From Nitrospirota bacterium (GTDB taxonomy: Bacteria > Nitrospirota > Thermodesulfovibrionia > Thermodesulfovibrionales > SM23-35), in the NCBI GenBank assembly GCA_016212245.1, contig JACRGU010000042.1, positions 1 to 5,579 of the forward strand: 5,579 nt of DNA. The letters are read 5' to 3'. The notes beneath the pieces were generated by a model that did not search any database, had not been told where the DNA came from, and saw only the letters and a program-made list of their open reading frames with translations. Shown in pieces: positions 1 through 5,579 of this stretch. Within the stretch, counting starts at the first letter, position 1. Every line of letters begins with the position of its first letter. The position numbers and the translations under genes are program-made.

Positions 1-40
1 CCCCCTCCACCCCCCCTTGATAAGGGGGGGATAGGGGGGG
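1..40. repeat. C/G-rich palindromic element inside a reading frame
   Basis: Two nested inverted repeats are visible. The inner stem pairs CCCCCCCTT at 10-18 with AAGGGGGGG at 22-30 around a 3-base loop. The outer stem pairs CCCCCT at 1-6 with AGGGGG at 33-38. The look is that of short dispersed palindromic elements found in many copies in some bacterial genomes, but only one copy is in view and the left end may be cut by the window. It is read in frame by the kinase gene as a Pro-rich then Gly-rich peptide. Homopolymer runs of seven G also make this a likely place for sequencing errors. Confidence 0.6.
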
Positions 41-1047
41 TATTTGAAAATTGTATCCTCGGTCCTGGCTTTAAAATAGAGTTAAACGAATGGGAAATAC
101 GCGGATTCTCTAAAAAGGCTGATGCAATTCTTATCGGCACTGGTGGTTCGGACAGGAAATACTACAGGGTGATAAGACATGGAAAGTCAGTAGTGCGTAT
201 GCAGTGTATCCATGAAGACCCTGATTTTCAGCGTCATATCGAATACACACGCTTTTTCCAGAAATACTCTATCCCTGTTCCTCGATTGAGAGAAATAGAA
301 CCTGATAAGATGAAGGTCATGTTTGAAGACCTGGGGGATCTCTCCCTGTATAGCTGGTTGAAATGCCCGCGTGAAGAGAGACAGATAGAAAAAATATACA
401 GACAGGTTATAGATGTGGCGATTCTGATCCATACAGTAGCAACTGAGCATATATCAGAATGTCCATTTCTTCAAAACAGGGTCTTTGATTATGAACATCT
501 CCGATGGGAGACAGGCTATTTTATTGAAAGATTTATAGAGGGCATCAGAAATATCAGGGTCAAAAATCCTTTAGCCTTGAATGAGGAATTTCACAGGCTG
601 GCCCTGAAGGTGGACTCTTTTCCTAAGACTGTAATCCATCGGGACTTCCAGTCACAGAATATTATGATCACAAAAGGAATCCCACGATTAGTTGATTATC
701 AGGGAGCAAGGATCGGCCCACCTGCCTATGATGTGGTATCAATACTATGGGATCCATATTATCGCCTCGAGAGTAATATGAGAGAACGACTTCTGGGTTA
801 TTACATTAGCAGGATAGGAGAAAGGCTTGGAGAGAAATTCAGTGAAAGAGATTTCAGGGAGACGCTGCTTCCATGCCGACTTCAGAGGCATATGCAGGCG
901 CTTGGTGCATATGGATTCCTTTCTAAAATAAAAGGTAAAAAATATTTTCTGAAATATATGCTAGAAGGTGCGAGGCTATTAAAGGAAGCCCTATCACTTT
1001 CAAAGGACGAATATCCAGAATTGTATGCTCTGGTAATGGGATTATGA
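1..1047 (+). CDS. AmgK-like phosphotransferase (COG3178), N-terminus off the left edge; probable fusion with a sugar-nucleotidyltransferase
   Basis: The frame is open from base 1 to the TGA at 1045-1047 (348 codons). It has no ATG, GTG or TTG before the GTG at 169. That GTG is unlikely to be the start, because the family's phosphate-binding loop GTGGSDRKYYRV is encoded just upstream at 136-171. The kinase signatures follow in order: EDLGDLSLYSWL, the catalytic loop HRDFQSQN (His at 637, Asp at 643), and the metal-binding DYQGARIGPPAYD (Asp at 694), where most relatives have DFQ. Known AmgK proteins phosphorylate the anomeric position of N-acetylmuramate/N-acetylglucosamine in cell-wall recycling, partnered by the nucleotidyltransferase MurU. 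Residues 15-26 (VFENCILGPGFK) look like a left-handed beta-helix hexapeptide tail, so I infer a fused nucleotidyltransferase-kinase. The substrate cannot be read from sequence. The extreme N-terminal stretch PPPPPLDKGGIGG is a translated repeat element. The family call is firm; the fusion is inference. Confidence 0.8.
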   Translation, partial: PPPPPLDKGGIGGVFENCILGPGFKIELNEWEIRGFSKKADAILIGTGGSDRKYYRVIRHGKSVVRMQCIHEDPDFQRHIEYTRFFQKYSIPVPRLREIEPDKMKVMFEDLGDLSLYSWLKCPREERQIEKIYRQVIDVAILIHTVATEHISECPFLQNRVFDYEHLRWETGYFIERFIEGIRNIRVKNPLALNEEFHRLALKVDSFPKTVIHRDFQSQNIMITKGIPRLVDYQGARIGPPAYDVVSILWDPYYRLESNMRERLLGYYISRIGERLGEKFSERDFRETLLPCRLQRHMQALGAYGFLSKIKGKKYFLKYMLEGARLLKEALSLSKDEYPELYALVMGL

Positions 1048-1076
1048 AAATGCAAGATGCTTGTTGAGGCATTTTT
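1047..1076 (+). terminator. Weak hairpin with T-run after the kinase gene
   Basis: AAGATGC at 1054-1060 can pair with GCATTTT at 1069-1075 (one G-T pair) around an 8-base loop. Alternatively, AAAATGC at 1047-1053 pairs with the same 3' arm around a longer loop. The five T's at 1072-1076 mostly fall inside the 3' arm rather than after it, so termination would be inefficient at best. It directly follows the stop codon. Confidence 0.3.
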
Positions 1077-1128
1077 CGATGGTATATAGAAAAATAGAGG
1101 GAAGATCCTAAAATAAATGTTTTATAAT
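1061..1128 (+). promoter_or_regulatory. Promoter-like boxes upstream of the FKBP gene
   Basis: Two sigma-70-like arrangements can be proposed. TTGTTG at 1061-1066 is followed after 16 bases by TATATA at 1083-1088. A perfect TATAAT lies at 1123-1128 but has no convincing -35 box at the usual distance. The second would start transcription near 1135, leaving a very short leader before the ribosome-binding site at 1141. AT-rich sequence produces such matches by chance, so this is only a candidate. Confidence 0.3.
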
Positions 1129-1140
1129 AGTCTCAAAACG

Positions 1141-1146
1141 AAAGGA
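1141..1146 (+). promoter_or_regulatory. Ribosome-binding site that sets the FKBP start
   Basis: AAAGGA lies 6 bases before the ATG at 1153. The earlier in-frame ATG at 1117 has no comparable site and overlaps a TATAAT box, so the later start is preferred. Confidence 0.6.
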
Positions 1147-1152
1147 TGGAAA

Positions 1153-1581
1153 ATGGCAGTAGTAAAAGAAGGAGATAAGGTCAGGGTTCATTACACAGGG
1201 AGACTCGATGATGGTACAGTATTTGATTCCTCAGAAGACAGTGCACCTCTGGAGTTCACGGTGGGCAAAGGTGAGGTTTTCTCTCGTATCGAACAGGGTA
1301 TTATCGGTATAAGCCCTGGTGAATCAAAGACAATCAGTATTCCGATGGAGGAGGCATATGGCCCACACAGAGAAGAAAGGGTGTTTGAATTCGATAGAAA
1401 GAGGGCACCTGAAAACTTTGATCCAGTGGTAGGTCAACCGGTGCAGATGTATCGAGCTGATGGTCTGCCTGTGATGGCTACTGTGGTTGGCATATCAGAG
1501 ACTTCATTTATCATGGATTGTAACCACTCACTCGCGGGGAAAAACCTGACATTTGATATTACACTGGTGGAAATCGTATAG
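1153..1581 (+). CDS. SlyD-like FKBP-type peptidyl-prolyl cis-trans isomerase
   Basis: This 142-residue protein is a cytoplasmic (no signal peptide) prolyl isomerase/chaperone of the SlyD-like FKBP group, which speeds cis-trans isomerisation of X-Pro bonds in folding proteins. Visible signatures are VHYTGRLDDGTVFDSS (about 12-27), the EQGIIGISPGE loop (47-57), and AYGPHREER (68-76), which leads into the inserted 'flap' chaperone domain (about 71-121). The closing motif is DCNHSLAGKNLTFDI (122-136), close to the DxNHPLAGKxLxF hallmark. The frame could start at 1117, adding 12 residues, but family alignment at AVVKEGDKV and the ribosome-binding site favour 1153. It ends right after the flap and last FKBP strand, without the His/Cys-rich nickel-binding tail of E. 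coli SlyD, so a role in nickel insertion is not supported. It stands alone on the plus strand, convergent with hemB. Confidence 0.93.
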   Translation: MAVVKEGDKVRVHYTGRLDDGTVFDSSEDSAPLEFTVGKGEVFSRIEQGIIGISPGESKTISIPMEEAYGPHREERVFEFDRKRAPENFDPVVGQPVQMYRADGLPVMATVVGISETSFIMDCNHSLAGKNLTFDITLVEIV

Positions 1582-1586
1582 GTAAA

Positions 1587-1614
1587 CCCGTTAGAAAACA
1601 TTGTTTCTAACGGG
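1587..1614. terminator. Perfect hairpin between convergent genes, likely bidirectional terminator
   Basis: CCCGTTAGAAA at 1587-1597 pairs with TTTCTAACGGG at 1604-1614: 11 perfect base pairs with a 6-base loop. It lies 5 bases after the FKBP stop and 5 bases beyond the hemB stop. Flanking T-tracts are short: TTTACC follows on the minus strand, and the plus strand has none. Termination is therefore probably stronger for the hemB transcript, or the hairpin mainly protects 3' ends. Confidence 0.65.
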
Positions 1615-1619
1615 GTAAA

Positions 1620-2591
1620 CTATTTATTCAGAATCTTAGCCGCATCCTTTGCAAAATAGGTAAGGATTAAATCAGCACCGGCACGCTTGATTGATGTAAG
1701 TATCTCTATCATAACACGCTGTTCGTCAATCCAGCCGAGTCTTCCTGCTGCCTTTACGAGAGAATATTCTCCGCTTACATTGTAGGCTGCAACAGGCACA
1801 TCAAAGGCATCTTTTACATCAGAGATGATGTCGAGATATGCGAGTGCAGGTTTAACCATAATGATATCTGCCCCTTCCTCAATATCAAGGGCAATCTCTC
1901 TTAAAGCCTCTCTTCTATTTGCAGGGTCCATCTGGTATGAACGCCTGTCACCAAACTGTGGAGTAGACTCTGCTGCCTCCCTGAAGGGACCATAAAATGC
2001 TGATGCATATTTTGCAGCATAAGACATGATTGGAATTTCTGAAAATCCCTCTTCATCAAGTGCGAGCCTGATTGCCTCGACCCTCCCATCCATCATGTCA
2101 GACGGTGCAACCATATCTGCACCTGCCTTTGCATGGGAGACAGCCTCTTTTGCGAGGAGCTCAAGTGTCGGGTCATTCAGGACATCACCACCTTTTACGA
2201 TACCGCAGTGGCCGTGGCTTGTGTATTCGCACATACAGACATCTGTGATTATATATAATTCCGGGACCGAATCCTTTATAGCCTTGATTGTTTCCTGAAC
2301 AACGCCATGCTCATCGTATGCGCTGGAGCCTATTTCATCTTTATATTCTGGAATCCCGAAGAGAATAACAGAGGGTATACCGAGGGAATAAACCTCCTTA
2401 GCATTTTTGACTGTCTCGTCAACTGATTCCTGAAAACATCCTGGCATTGAAGAAATCTCTTTTCTTACACCCTTGCCATATGTAACAAAAAGGGGATAGA
2501 TGAAATTATCAGGAGTGATGGAGGTTTCTCTTACCATCTTTCTGATAGTCTCGTTCTTTCTTAACCTTCTTGGCCTATGAATCGGAAACAT
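1620..2591 (-). CDS. hemB: Porphobilinogen synthase (delta-aminolevulinic acid dehydratase)
   Basis: HemB joins two 5-aminolevulinate molecules into porphobilinogen, the second common step of heme, siroheme and cobamide synthesis in the cytoplasm. At 323 residues it is full length. The N-terminal arm RPRRLRKNETIRKMVRET (7-24), needed for octamer contacts in this family, is intact and supports the chosen ATG. The metal site is the cysteine type, DVCMCEYTSHGHC, with Cys119, Cys121 and Cys129, indicating a zinc enzyme rather than the Mg-only Asp-rich type. The two Schiff-base lysines are Lys194 (in SYAAKYAS) and Lys247 (in MVKPALAYLD). The substrate-carboxylate region FGDRRSYQMDP (213-223) is also present. 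It starts 24 bases after the nrpR-like stop with only a weak AGG as ribosome-binding sequence, which fits translation from a shared transcript. No other heme gene is in view. Confidence 0.97.
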   Translation of the reverse strand: MFPIHRPRRLRKNETIRKMVRETSITPDNFIYPLFVTYGKGVRKEISSMPGCFQESVDETVKNAKEVYSLGIPSVILFGIPEYKDEIGSSAYDEHGVVQETIKAIKDSVPELYIITDVCMCEYTSHGHCGIVKGGDVLNDPTLELLAKEAVSHAKAGADMVAPSDMMDGRVEAIRLALDEEGFSEIPIMSYAAKYASAFYGPFREAAESTPQFGDRRSYQMDPANRREALREIALDIEEGADIIMVKPALAYLDIISDVKDAFDVPVAAYNVSGEYSLVKAAGRLGWIDEQRVMIEILTSIKRAGADLILTYFAKDAAKILNK

Positions 2592-2615
2592 CTAACCTAT
2601 TATATCAGATTAACC

Positions 2616-3593
2616 TTATAGAAGCTCCTTAAATTTTACCAGCTCAGAAAACTCATAAAGGGTTGACATTGCCTTATTCTCTGTGGGGATACCCACCTCT
2701 TCAAGAGCAGCGATGGGGTTGAGACCACCAACTATTATCATGCCTGCCTTGTCCATACCAACAGGCAGCTCAAGGAGTGGCTGGTTTGGATTGCCTATGA
2801 GTAAGATTCCACCTATGCCTTTTTCTTTAAGGTCCTCACTTAACTGTCTTGCCTTCTCAAGACTAACAACAGGTATTTCCCTGAAACTTGCAAGTATCTT
2901 ACCTGAGTGATTTCTTACAGCACCTATGACATCTGTCATTCTGCTCTTTATAAATATCTCGAGTGGGTCGAGTGATGAACCTTCATAGCTTATAAGTGCA
3001 GTGAACCTTGATGGCTCAGAGTCCCTTACCTGTAATACACCACCAAACCTTGATGTAACAGGAATCCCTGCCTTAAGGAATATACCGTTTATCGTTACAC
3101 TACACACAGTGCCAAATCCTATCTGCCCCTTCGGCACAATAATGTCACCGATCTTTCCCCCACCTCTATGCATGACAGCTCTGTCACACATGATATATGG
3201 GGAAGAGAAGACAGGCTTCATTATCCGTAGTGCCTCTTTAACTTTCTCTTCAGGAAAAAAGGAAACATTAAGGATTATGTCACCCTCTTTTTTTCCGAGG
3301 TCAAGATTTGTGAGATAAGAAAGTGTCTCTATCTTGCTTATTACAAAGCCTACCCTTTCGGCTACGAGGGCATGGGAGAGTTCTTCCTTGCCTTTTTGTG
3401 TAATCTTTCTTCCTTCCTTGCCAAATACCTTTGTGAAACCCCTTTCATCAAGAATCTTCAGGTGGTATCTAACCGTCCTTTCTGTAAGTTCTATCCCATG
3501 TAATTTCAATTGTCTTGATATCTCCCTTGAGCCGAGGATTGTATCAGGATGTTTGTCAAGGACCTTAAGGATTGCAAGCATTGTCTTATTCAT
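2616..3593 (-). CDS. NrpR-family transcriptional regulator (winged helix + DUF128)
   Basis: This is a 325-residue DNA-binding regulator. Residues 4-72 form a winged helix of the type seen at the N-terminus of RNase R and NrpR, with SREISRQLKLHGIELTERTVRYHLKILDERGF carried by 22-53. Residues about 82-318 form one NrpR/DUF128 domain, recognisable by GDIIVPKGQIGFGTVCSV (149-166), LKAGIPVTSRFGG (173-185), SSLDPLEIFI (206-215), GKILASFREIP (231-241) and VGGLNPIAALEE (288-299). In methanogens, NrpR represses nitrogen-fixation and glutamine-synthetase genes and is released by 2-oxoglutarate; those characterised often carry two such domains, whereas here there is one. Whether this bacterial copy senses 2-oxoglutarate is inference. 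AAAGGAG ends 7 bases before the ATG and fixes the start. It sits between an FdhF-like oxidoreductase and hemB on one strand; the 24-bp gap to hemB implies co-transcription. Its target is not known. Confidence 0.88.
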   Translation of the reverse strand: MNKTMLAILKVLDKHPDTILGSREISRQLKLHGIELTERTVRYHLKILDERGFTKVFGKEGRKITQKGKEELSHALVAERVGFVISKIETLSYLTNLDLGKKEGDIILNVSFFPEEKVKEALRIMKPVFSSPYIMCDRAVMHRGGGKIGDIIVPKGQIGFGTVCSVTINGIFLKAGIPVTSRFGGVLQVRDSEPSRFTALISYEGSSLDPLEIFIKSRMTDVIGAVRNHSGKILASFREIPVVSLEKARQLSEDLKEKGIGGILLIGNPNQPLLELPVGMDKAGMIIVGGLNPIAALEEVGIPTENKAMSTLYEFSELVKFKELL

Positions 3594-3600
3594 TTTAGGA

Positions 3601-3607
3601 CTCCTTT
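3601..3607 (-). promoter_or_regulatory. Strong ribosome-binding site of the NrpR-like gene
   Basis: Read on the minus strand this is AAAGGAG, 7 bases before the ATG at 3593. It is much stronger than that of hemB and decides the start over the second Met four codons later. Confidence 0.7.
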
Positions 3608-3612
3608 AACTG

Positions 3613-3642
3613 AAAATGGTTAGCCATCTTTAATTTATTATA
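3613..3642 (-). promoter_or_regulatory. Candidate promoter -10 box with adjacent inverted repeat before the NrpR-like gene
   Basis: On the minus strand a perfect TATAAT lies at 3637-3642, preceded by TG, with no good -35 box at the expected spacing. Just downstream, 3613-3630 holds an imperfect inverted repeat: ATGG/CCAT around a TTAG spacer, extending to AA/TT outside one mismatch. An inverted repeat between start site and ribosome-binding site is a plausible place for a repressor to bind, so autoregulation is possible. Both elements are short and could arise by chance. Confidence 0.3.
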
Positions 3643-3653
3643 CATAGACTTTT

Positions 3654-5579
3654 CTAAAGAGGTTGAGAGTATATCTCTGGAATAACTCTTACGGCACATA
3701 CCTTTGTCTCTAATGTCTTAGCCACCGGGTCAAGGGCAGGATTAGTAAGCAGATTAATTGTACCTTCATCAGAGACCATGATGACTACACCAGGTGGAGC
3801 GGCATCTGTCACCTTCGCCTTAACCTTTATCTCACCCCATCGAGAAATTACCTGCACCATCTCACCATCCTTGATTCCAAAATCTCGAGCATCCTTTGAA
3901 TTTATCTCTACAAACCCTTCACCTCTTAAGATGTTGAAACTATCCACCTTCTGGGATAAAAGCCCTCCTGAGTAAAGATTCTTCTCAGTAGTCAAGATCA
4001 AGGGATACTCAATGTCAGCAACCTCTGCTGCAGTTCTATACTCCAATGGTGTGAACCTACCTTTACCATTGTGGGTAGGAAAACCCGAGATGTGAGGAAT
4101 AGGAGTAACAGATACAAGCTCAGACATAATCTCCTCAGGATGGTTGAAATCAAAACCGCTACTTCCTGACCTTCTCGCTAACTCACAAATAATCTGCCAG
4201 TCAGGCCGTGAATTGCCAACAGGCTCTATTGCCTTACATATCCTCTGAATTCTCCGCTCAGTATTTGTAAAAGTACCGTCTTTCTCAGCAAAGCTTGCCC
4301 CAGGCAGGATGACATCAGCAAATCGGGCTGTCTCATTAAAGAAGATGTCCTGAAGGACAATAAATTCCGCTCTCTTCAATGCATCCCTAACCCTTTGAGA
4401 GGGAGCTATGCTCAATGCTGGATCAGAGCCAATAATGTAAAGGGCTTTGATTCTACCCTCAAGGGTGGCCTGAAATATCTCAGTAAGGGTTAAGCCGGCT
4501 TCGGGGTTCAGACTCACTTCCCAGGCAGTCTCAAATCTCTTTCTGATCTCAGGGTGAGCCACCGCTTGATAACCAGGATAAAAATCGGGCAGACACCCTG
4601 TATCGCAGGCTCCCAGGGCATTATTCTGTCCCCAAAGGGGATAAAGTCCTGATAAAGGTTTGCCAATATTACCGGTAAGCAACGCTAAATTGACAAGAGC
4701 AAGCATGTTATCTGTTCCATGAGAATGTTGAGTAATCCCGGTAGACCAGAGAATTGCTGCTGGCTTGCTGGCCGCATAGATCCTTGATGCCTCGGCTATC
4801 TTCTCCCTCGAGACACCTGTGATCCTCTCTACCCTACCCGGCCTGAAGTCCTCTAACGACTTTCTGAAATCTTCAAAATTCTCACAACCTTCTTCGATAA
4901 AGGCGGTATCGAGCAATTCTTCATCAACAATCACCTGACTCATACCCATAAGCAAGGCTACATCAGTGCCAGGATAAGGTCTCAGCCAGATTTCAGCGAA
5001 ACGGCATATGTCAATCTCTTTCGGACTGACAACAATTACTCTTGCCCCATTTTCCACCGCCTTCTTTACCCTTAGTCCTATCACAGGATGAGAGCGCGTG
5101 ATATTCGCTCCCACAATAAGGATGCTGGCAGCCTTCTCAAGTTCACTTATGGAGTTGGTAACCGCTCCAATTCCAGTAGCCTCAAGCAGGGCTGCTATAG
5201 AAGTGGCTTGGCAGAGTCGGGCAGAGCTGTCAATATTGTTACTGCCCATTACTACCCTCGCAAACTTCTGTGCGATATAGTTATCCTCATTTGTACATTT
5301 AGTAGATGCGATAAAGGCAAATTCTTCTCCTTTATAATTCTTAAGTTTATTGGCAACAAATTCGAGTGCCTCATCCCAGGATACCTCTTTAAAGAGTGAT
5401 GAGTGATGAGTGATGAGTGATGAGTTGGGAACTATCCTGATGAGGGGGGTTGTGAGTCTATCAGGATGATTAATGAAATCGTAGCCAAACCGGCCTTTAA
5501 CACAGAGGTTTCCCCTGTTGATAGGGCTATCACCATCGCCCCTCACATTGACAATAGCGTTGTCACGGATACCGAGAAA
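3654..5579 (-). CDS. FdhF-like molybdopterin (bis-MGD) oxidoreductase, N-terminus off the right edge
   Basis: The frame is open from the right edge to the TAG at 3654-3656 (641 codons in view). Residue numbers here count from the in-frame GTG at 5546, which is not the start, because homologous sequence (IRDNAIVN) continues upstream. The layout follows E. coli FdhF. The last Fe4S4 ligand is Cys15 and the electron-relay lysine is Lys17, in NRGNLCVKGRFGYDF. The metal-ligand Cys112 is in SSARLCQATS. A cofactor-binding GQNNALGACDTG block lies at 306-317, followed by ADVILPGASFAEKDGTFTNTERR and a C-terminal molybdopterin-dinucleotide-binding domain (about 515-622). Cys (TGC) replaces selenocysteine. 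The formate-dehydrogenase residues His141 and Arg333 of FdhF correspond to Gln113 and Trp305, so formate oxidation is doubtful and the substrate is unknown. A heptanucleotide repeat encodes the inserted segment NSSLITHHSSL near 43-53. Annotation pipelines would probably call it formate dehydrogenase alpha subunit. Confidence 0.88.
   Translation of the reverse strand, partial: FLGIRDNAIVNVRGDGDSPINRGNLCVKGRFGYDFINHPDRLTTPLIRIVPNSSLITHHSSLFKEVSWDEALEFVANKLKNYKGEEFAFIASTKCTNEDNYIAQKFARVVMGSNNIDSSARLCQATSIAALLEATGIGAVTNSISELEKAASILIVGANITRSHPVIGLRVKKAVENGARVIVVSPKEIDICRFAEIWLRPYPGTDVALLMGMSQVIVDEELLDTAFIEEGCENFEDFRKSLEDFRPGRVERITGVSREKIAEASRIYAASKPAAILWSTGITQHSHGTDNMLALVNLALLTGNIGKPLSGLYPLWGQNNALGACDTGCLPDFYPGYQAVAHPEIRKRFETAWEVSLNPEAGLTLTEIFQATLEGRIKALYIIGSDPALSIAPSQRVRDALKRAEFIVLQDIFFNETARFADVILPGASFAEKDGTFTNTERRIQRICKAIEPVGNSRPDWQIICELARRSGSSGFDFNHPEEIMSELVSVTPIPHISGFPTHNGKGRFTPLEYRTAAEVADIEYPLILTTEKNLYSGGLLSQKVDSFNILRGEGFVEINSKDARDFGIKDGEMVQVISRWGEIKVKAKVTDAAPPGVVIMVSDEGTINLLTNPALDPVAKTLETKVCAVRVIPEIYSQPL
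5394..5425. repeat. Heptanucleotide tandem repeat (GAGTGAT, about 4.6 copies) inside the oxidoreductase gene
   Basis: Four perfect GAGTGAT units at 5394-5421 are followed by a partial GAGT. On the coding (minus) strand the unit reads ATCACTC and gives a Ser/His/Thr/Leu-rich peptide between PLIRI and FKEVSWDEAL. In E. coli FdhF these flanks are nearly adjacent, so the repeat looks like extra sequence. Seven is not a multiple of three, so one unit gained or lost shifts the frame. Confidence 0.9.

Noticed and set aside
24..40. G-quadruplex from the two G7 runs
   Set aside because: Only two G-tracts are present; hairpin pairing with the adjacent C-tracts is a simpler reading, and run lengths may be sequencing artefacts.
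1117..1152. Longer start for the FKBP gene at ATG 1117
   Set aside because: It has no ribosome-binding site, adds residues not expected in the family, and overlaps a TATAAT box; ATG 1153 has AAAGGA at proper spacing.
2599..2604. TATAAT on the minus strand as a hemB promoter
   Set aside because: It is about 8 bases from the ATG, would give a leaderless message, and has no -35 box; chance match in AT-rich sequence is likelier.
3001..3609. Plus-strand open frames across the NrpR-like gene, and similar frames at 2026-2298, 2683-2910, 3778-3975 and 5088-5399
   Set aside because: They lie opposite well-supported conserved genes, show no recognisable domain, and have the composition of antisense shadows.
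5208..5213. Selenocysteine codon with SECIS in the FdhF-like gene
   Set aside because: The position is an ordinary TGC cysteine codon, so no recoding is needed.
5394..5425. CRISPR-like or direct-repeat array
   Set aside because: The units are 7 bp, contiguous and without spacers; it is a microsatellite inside a gene.
3654..5579. NuoG-type complex I subunit rather than an FdhF-like protein
   Set aside because: The C-terminal half, GQNN..GACD block, Cys ligand and spacing follow FdhF closely. A NuoG-like N-terminal ferredoxin domain cannot be excluded because the N-terminus is off the edge.

Overview
The window is gene-dense bacterial DNA of moderate GC content, with no RNA genes, insertion sequences or CRISPR arrays and no gene-free stretch longer than about 105 bases. 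The mix suggests a strictly or facultatively anaerobic bacterium from a Nitrospirota- or Desulfobacterota-like lineage. The grounds are a bacterial single-module NrpR regulator, a bis-MGD molybdo/tungsto-oxidoreductase, a zinc-type HemB, and short dispersed repeats read through inside genes. This taxonomic reading is inference; no marker gene settles it.

Left half, plus strand. A reading frame enters from the left edge and ends at 1047. It encodes a COG3178-type sugar/aminoglycoside kinase-like domain (AmgK-like). Its phosphate-binding loop lies upstream of the first possible start codon, so the protein begins outside the window. The preceding residues resemble the hexapeptide tail of a sugar-nucleotidyltransferase, suggesting a fused MurU/AmgK-like enzyme. 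The first 40 bases are a C/G-rich palindromic element translated in frame. After a 105-bp gap holding a weak terminator and promoter-like boxes comes a SlyD-like FKBP peptidyl-prolyl isomerase (1153-1581).

A perfect 11-bp hairpin (1587-1614) separates the plus-strand genes from a convergent minus-strand cluster.

Right half, minus strand, in transcription order: an FdhF-like molybdopterin oxidoreductase entering from the right edge (5579-3654), an NrpR-type regulator with winged helix and DUF128 domain (3593-2616), and hemB, porphobilinogen synthase (2591-1620). The gaps are 60 and 24 bp, so nrpR and hemB are probably co-transcribed, perhaps with the oxidoreductase. NrpR-family proteins sense 2-oxoglutarate in methanogens; pairing one with tetrapyrrole synthesis is uncommon and may point to a local control role.

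The best leads are in the oxidoreductase. It aligns closely with E. coli FdhF and keeps a Cys at the selenocysteine position, but both other catalytic residues of formate dehydrogenase are replaced (His to Gln, Arg to Trp). It also carries an in-frame heptanucleotide tandem repeat whose copy-number change would shift the frame. I found no evidence of a wholly new multi-gene system.
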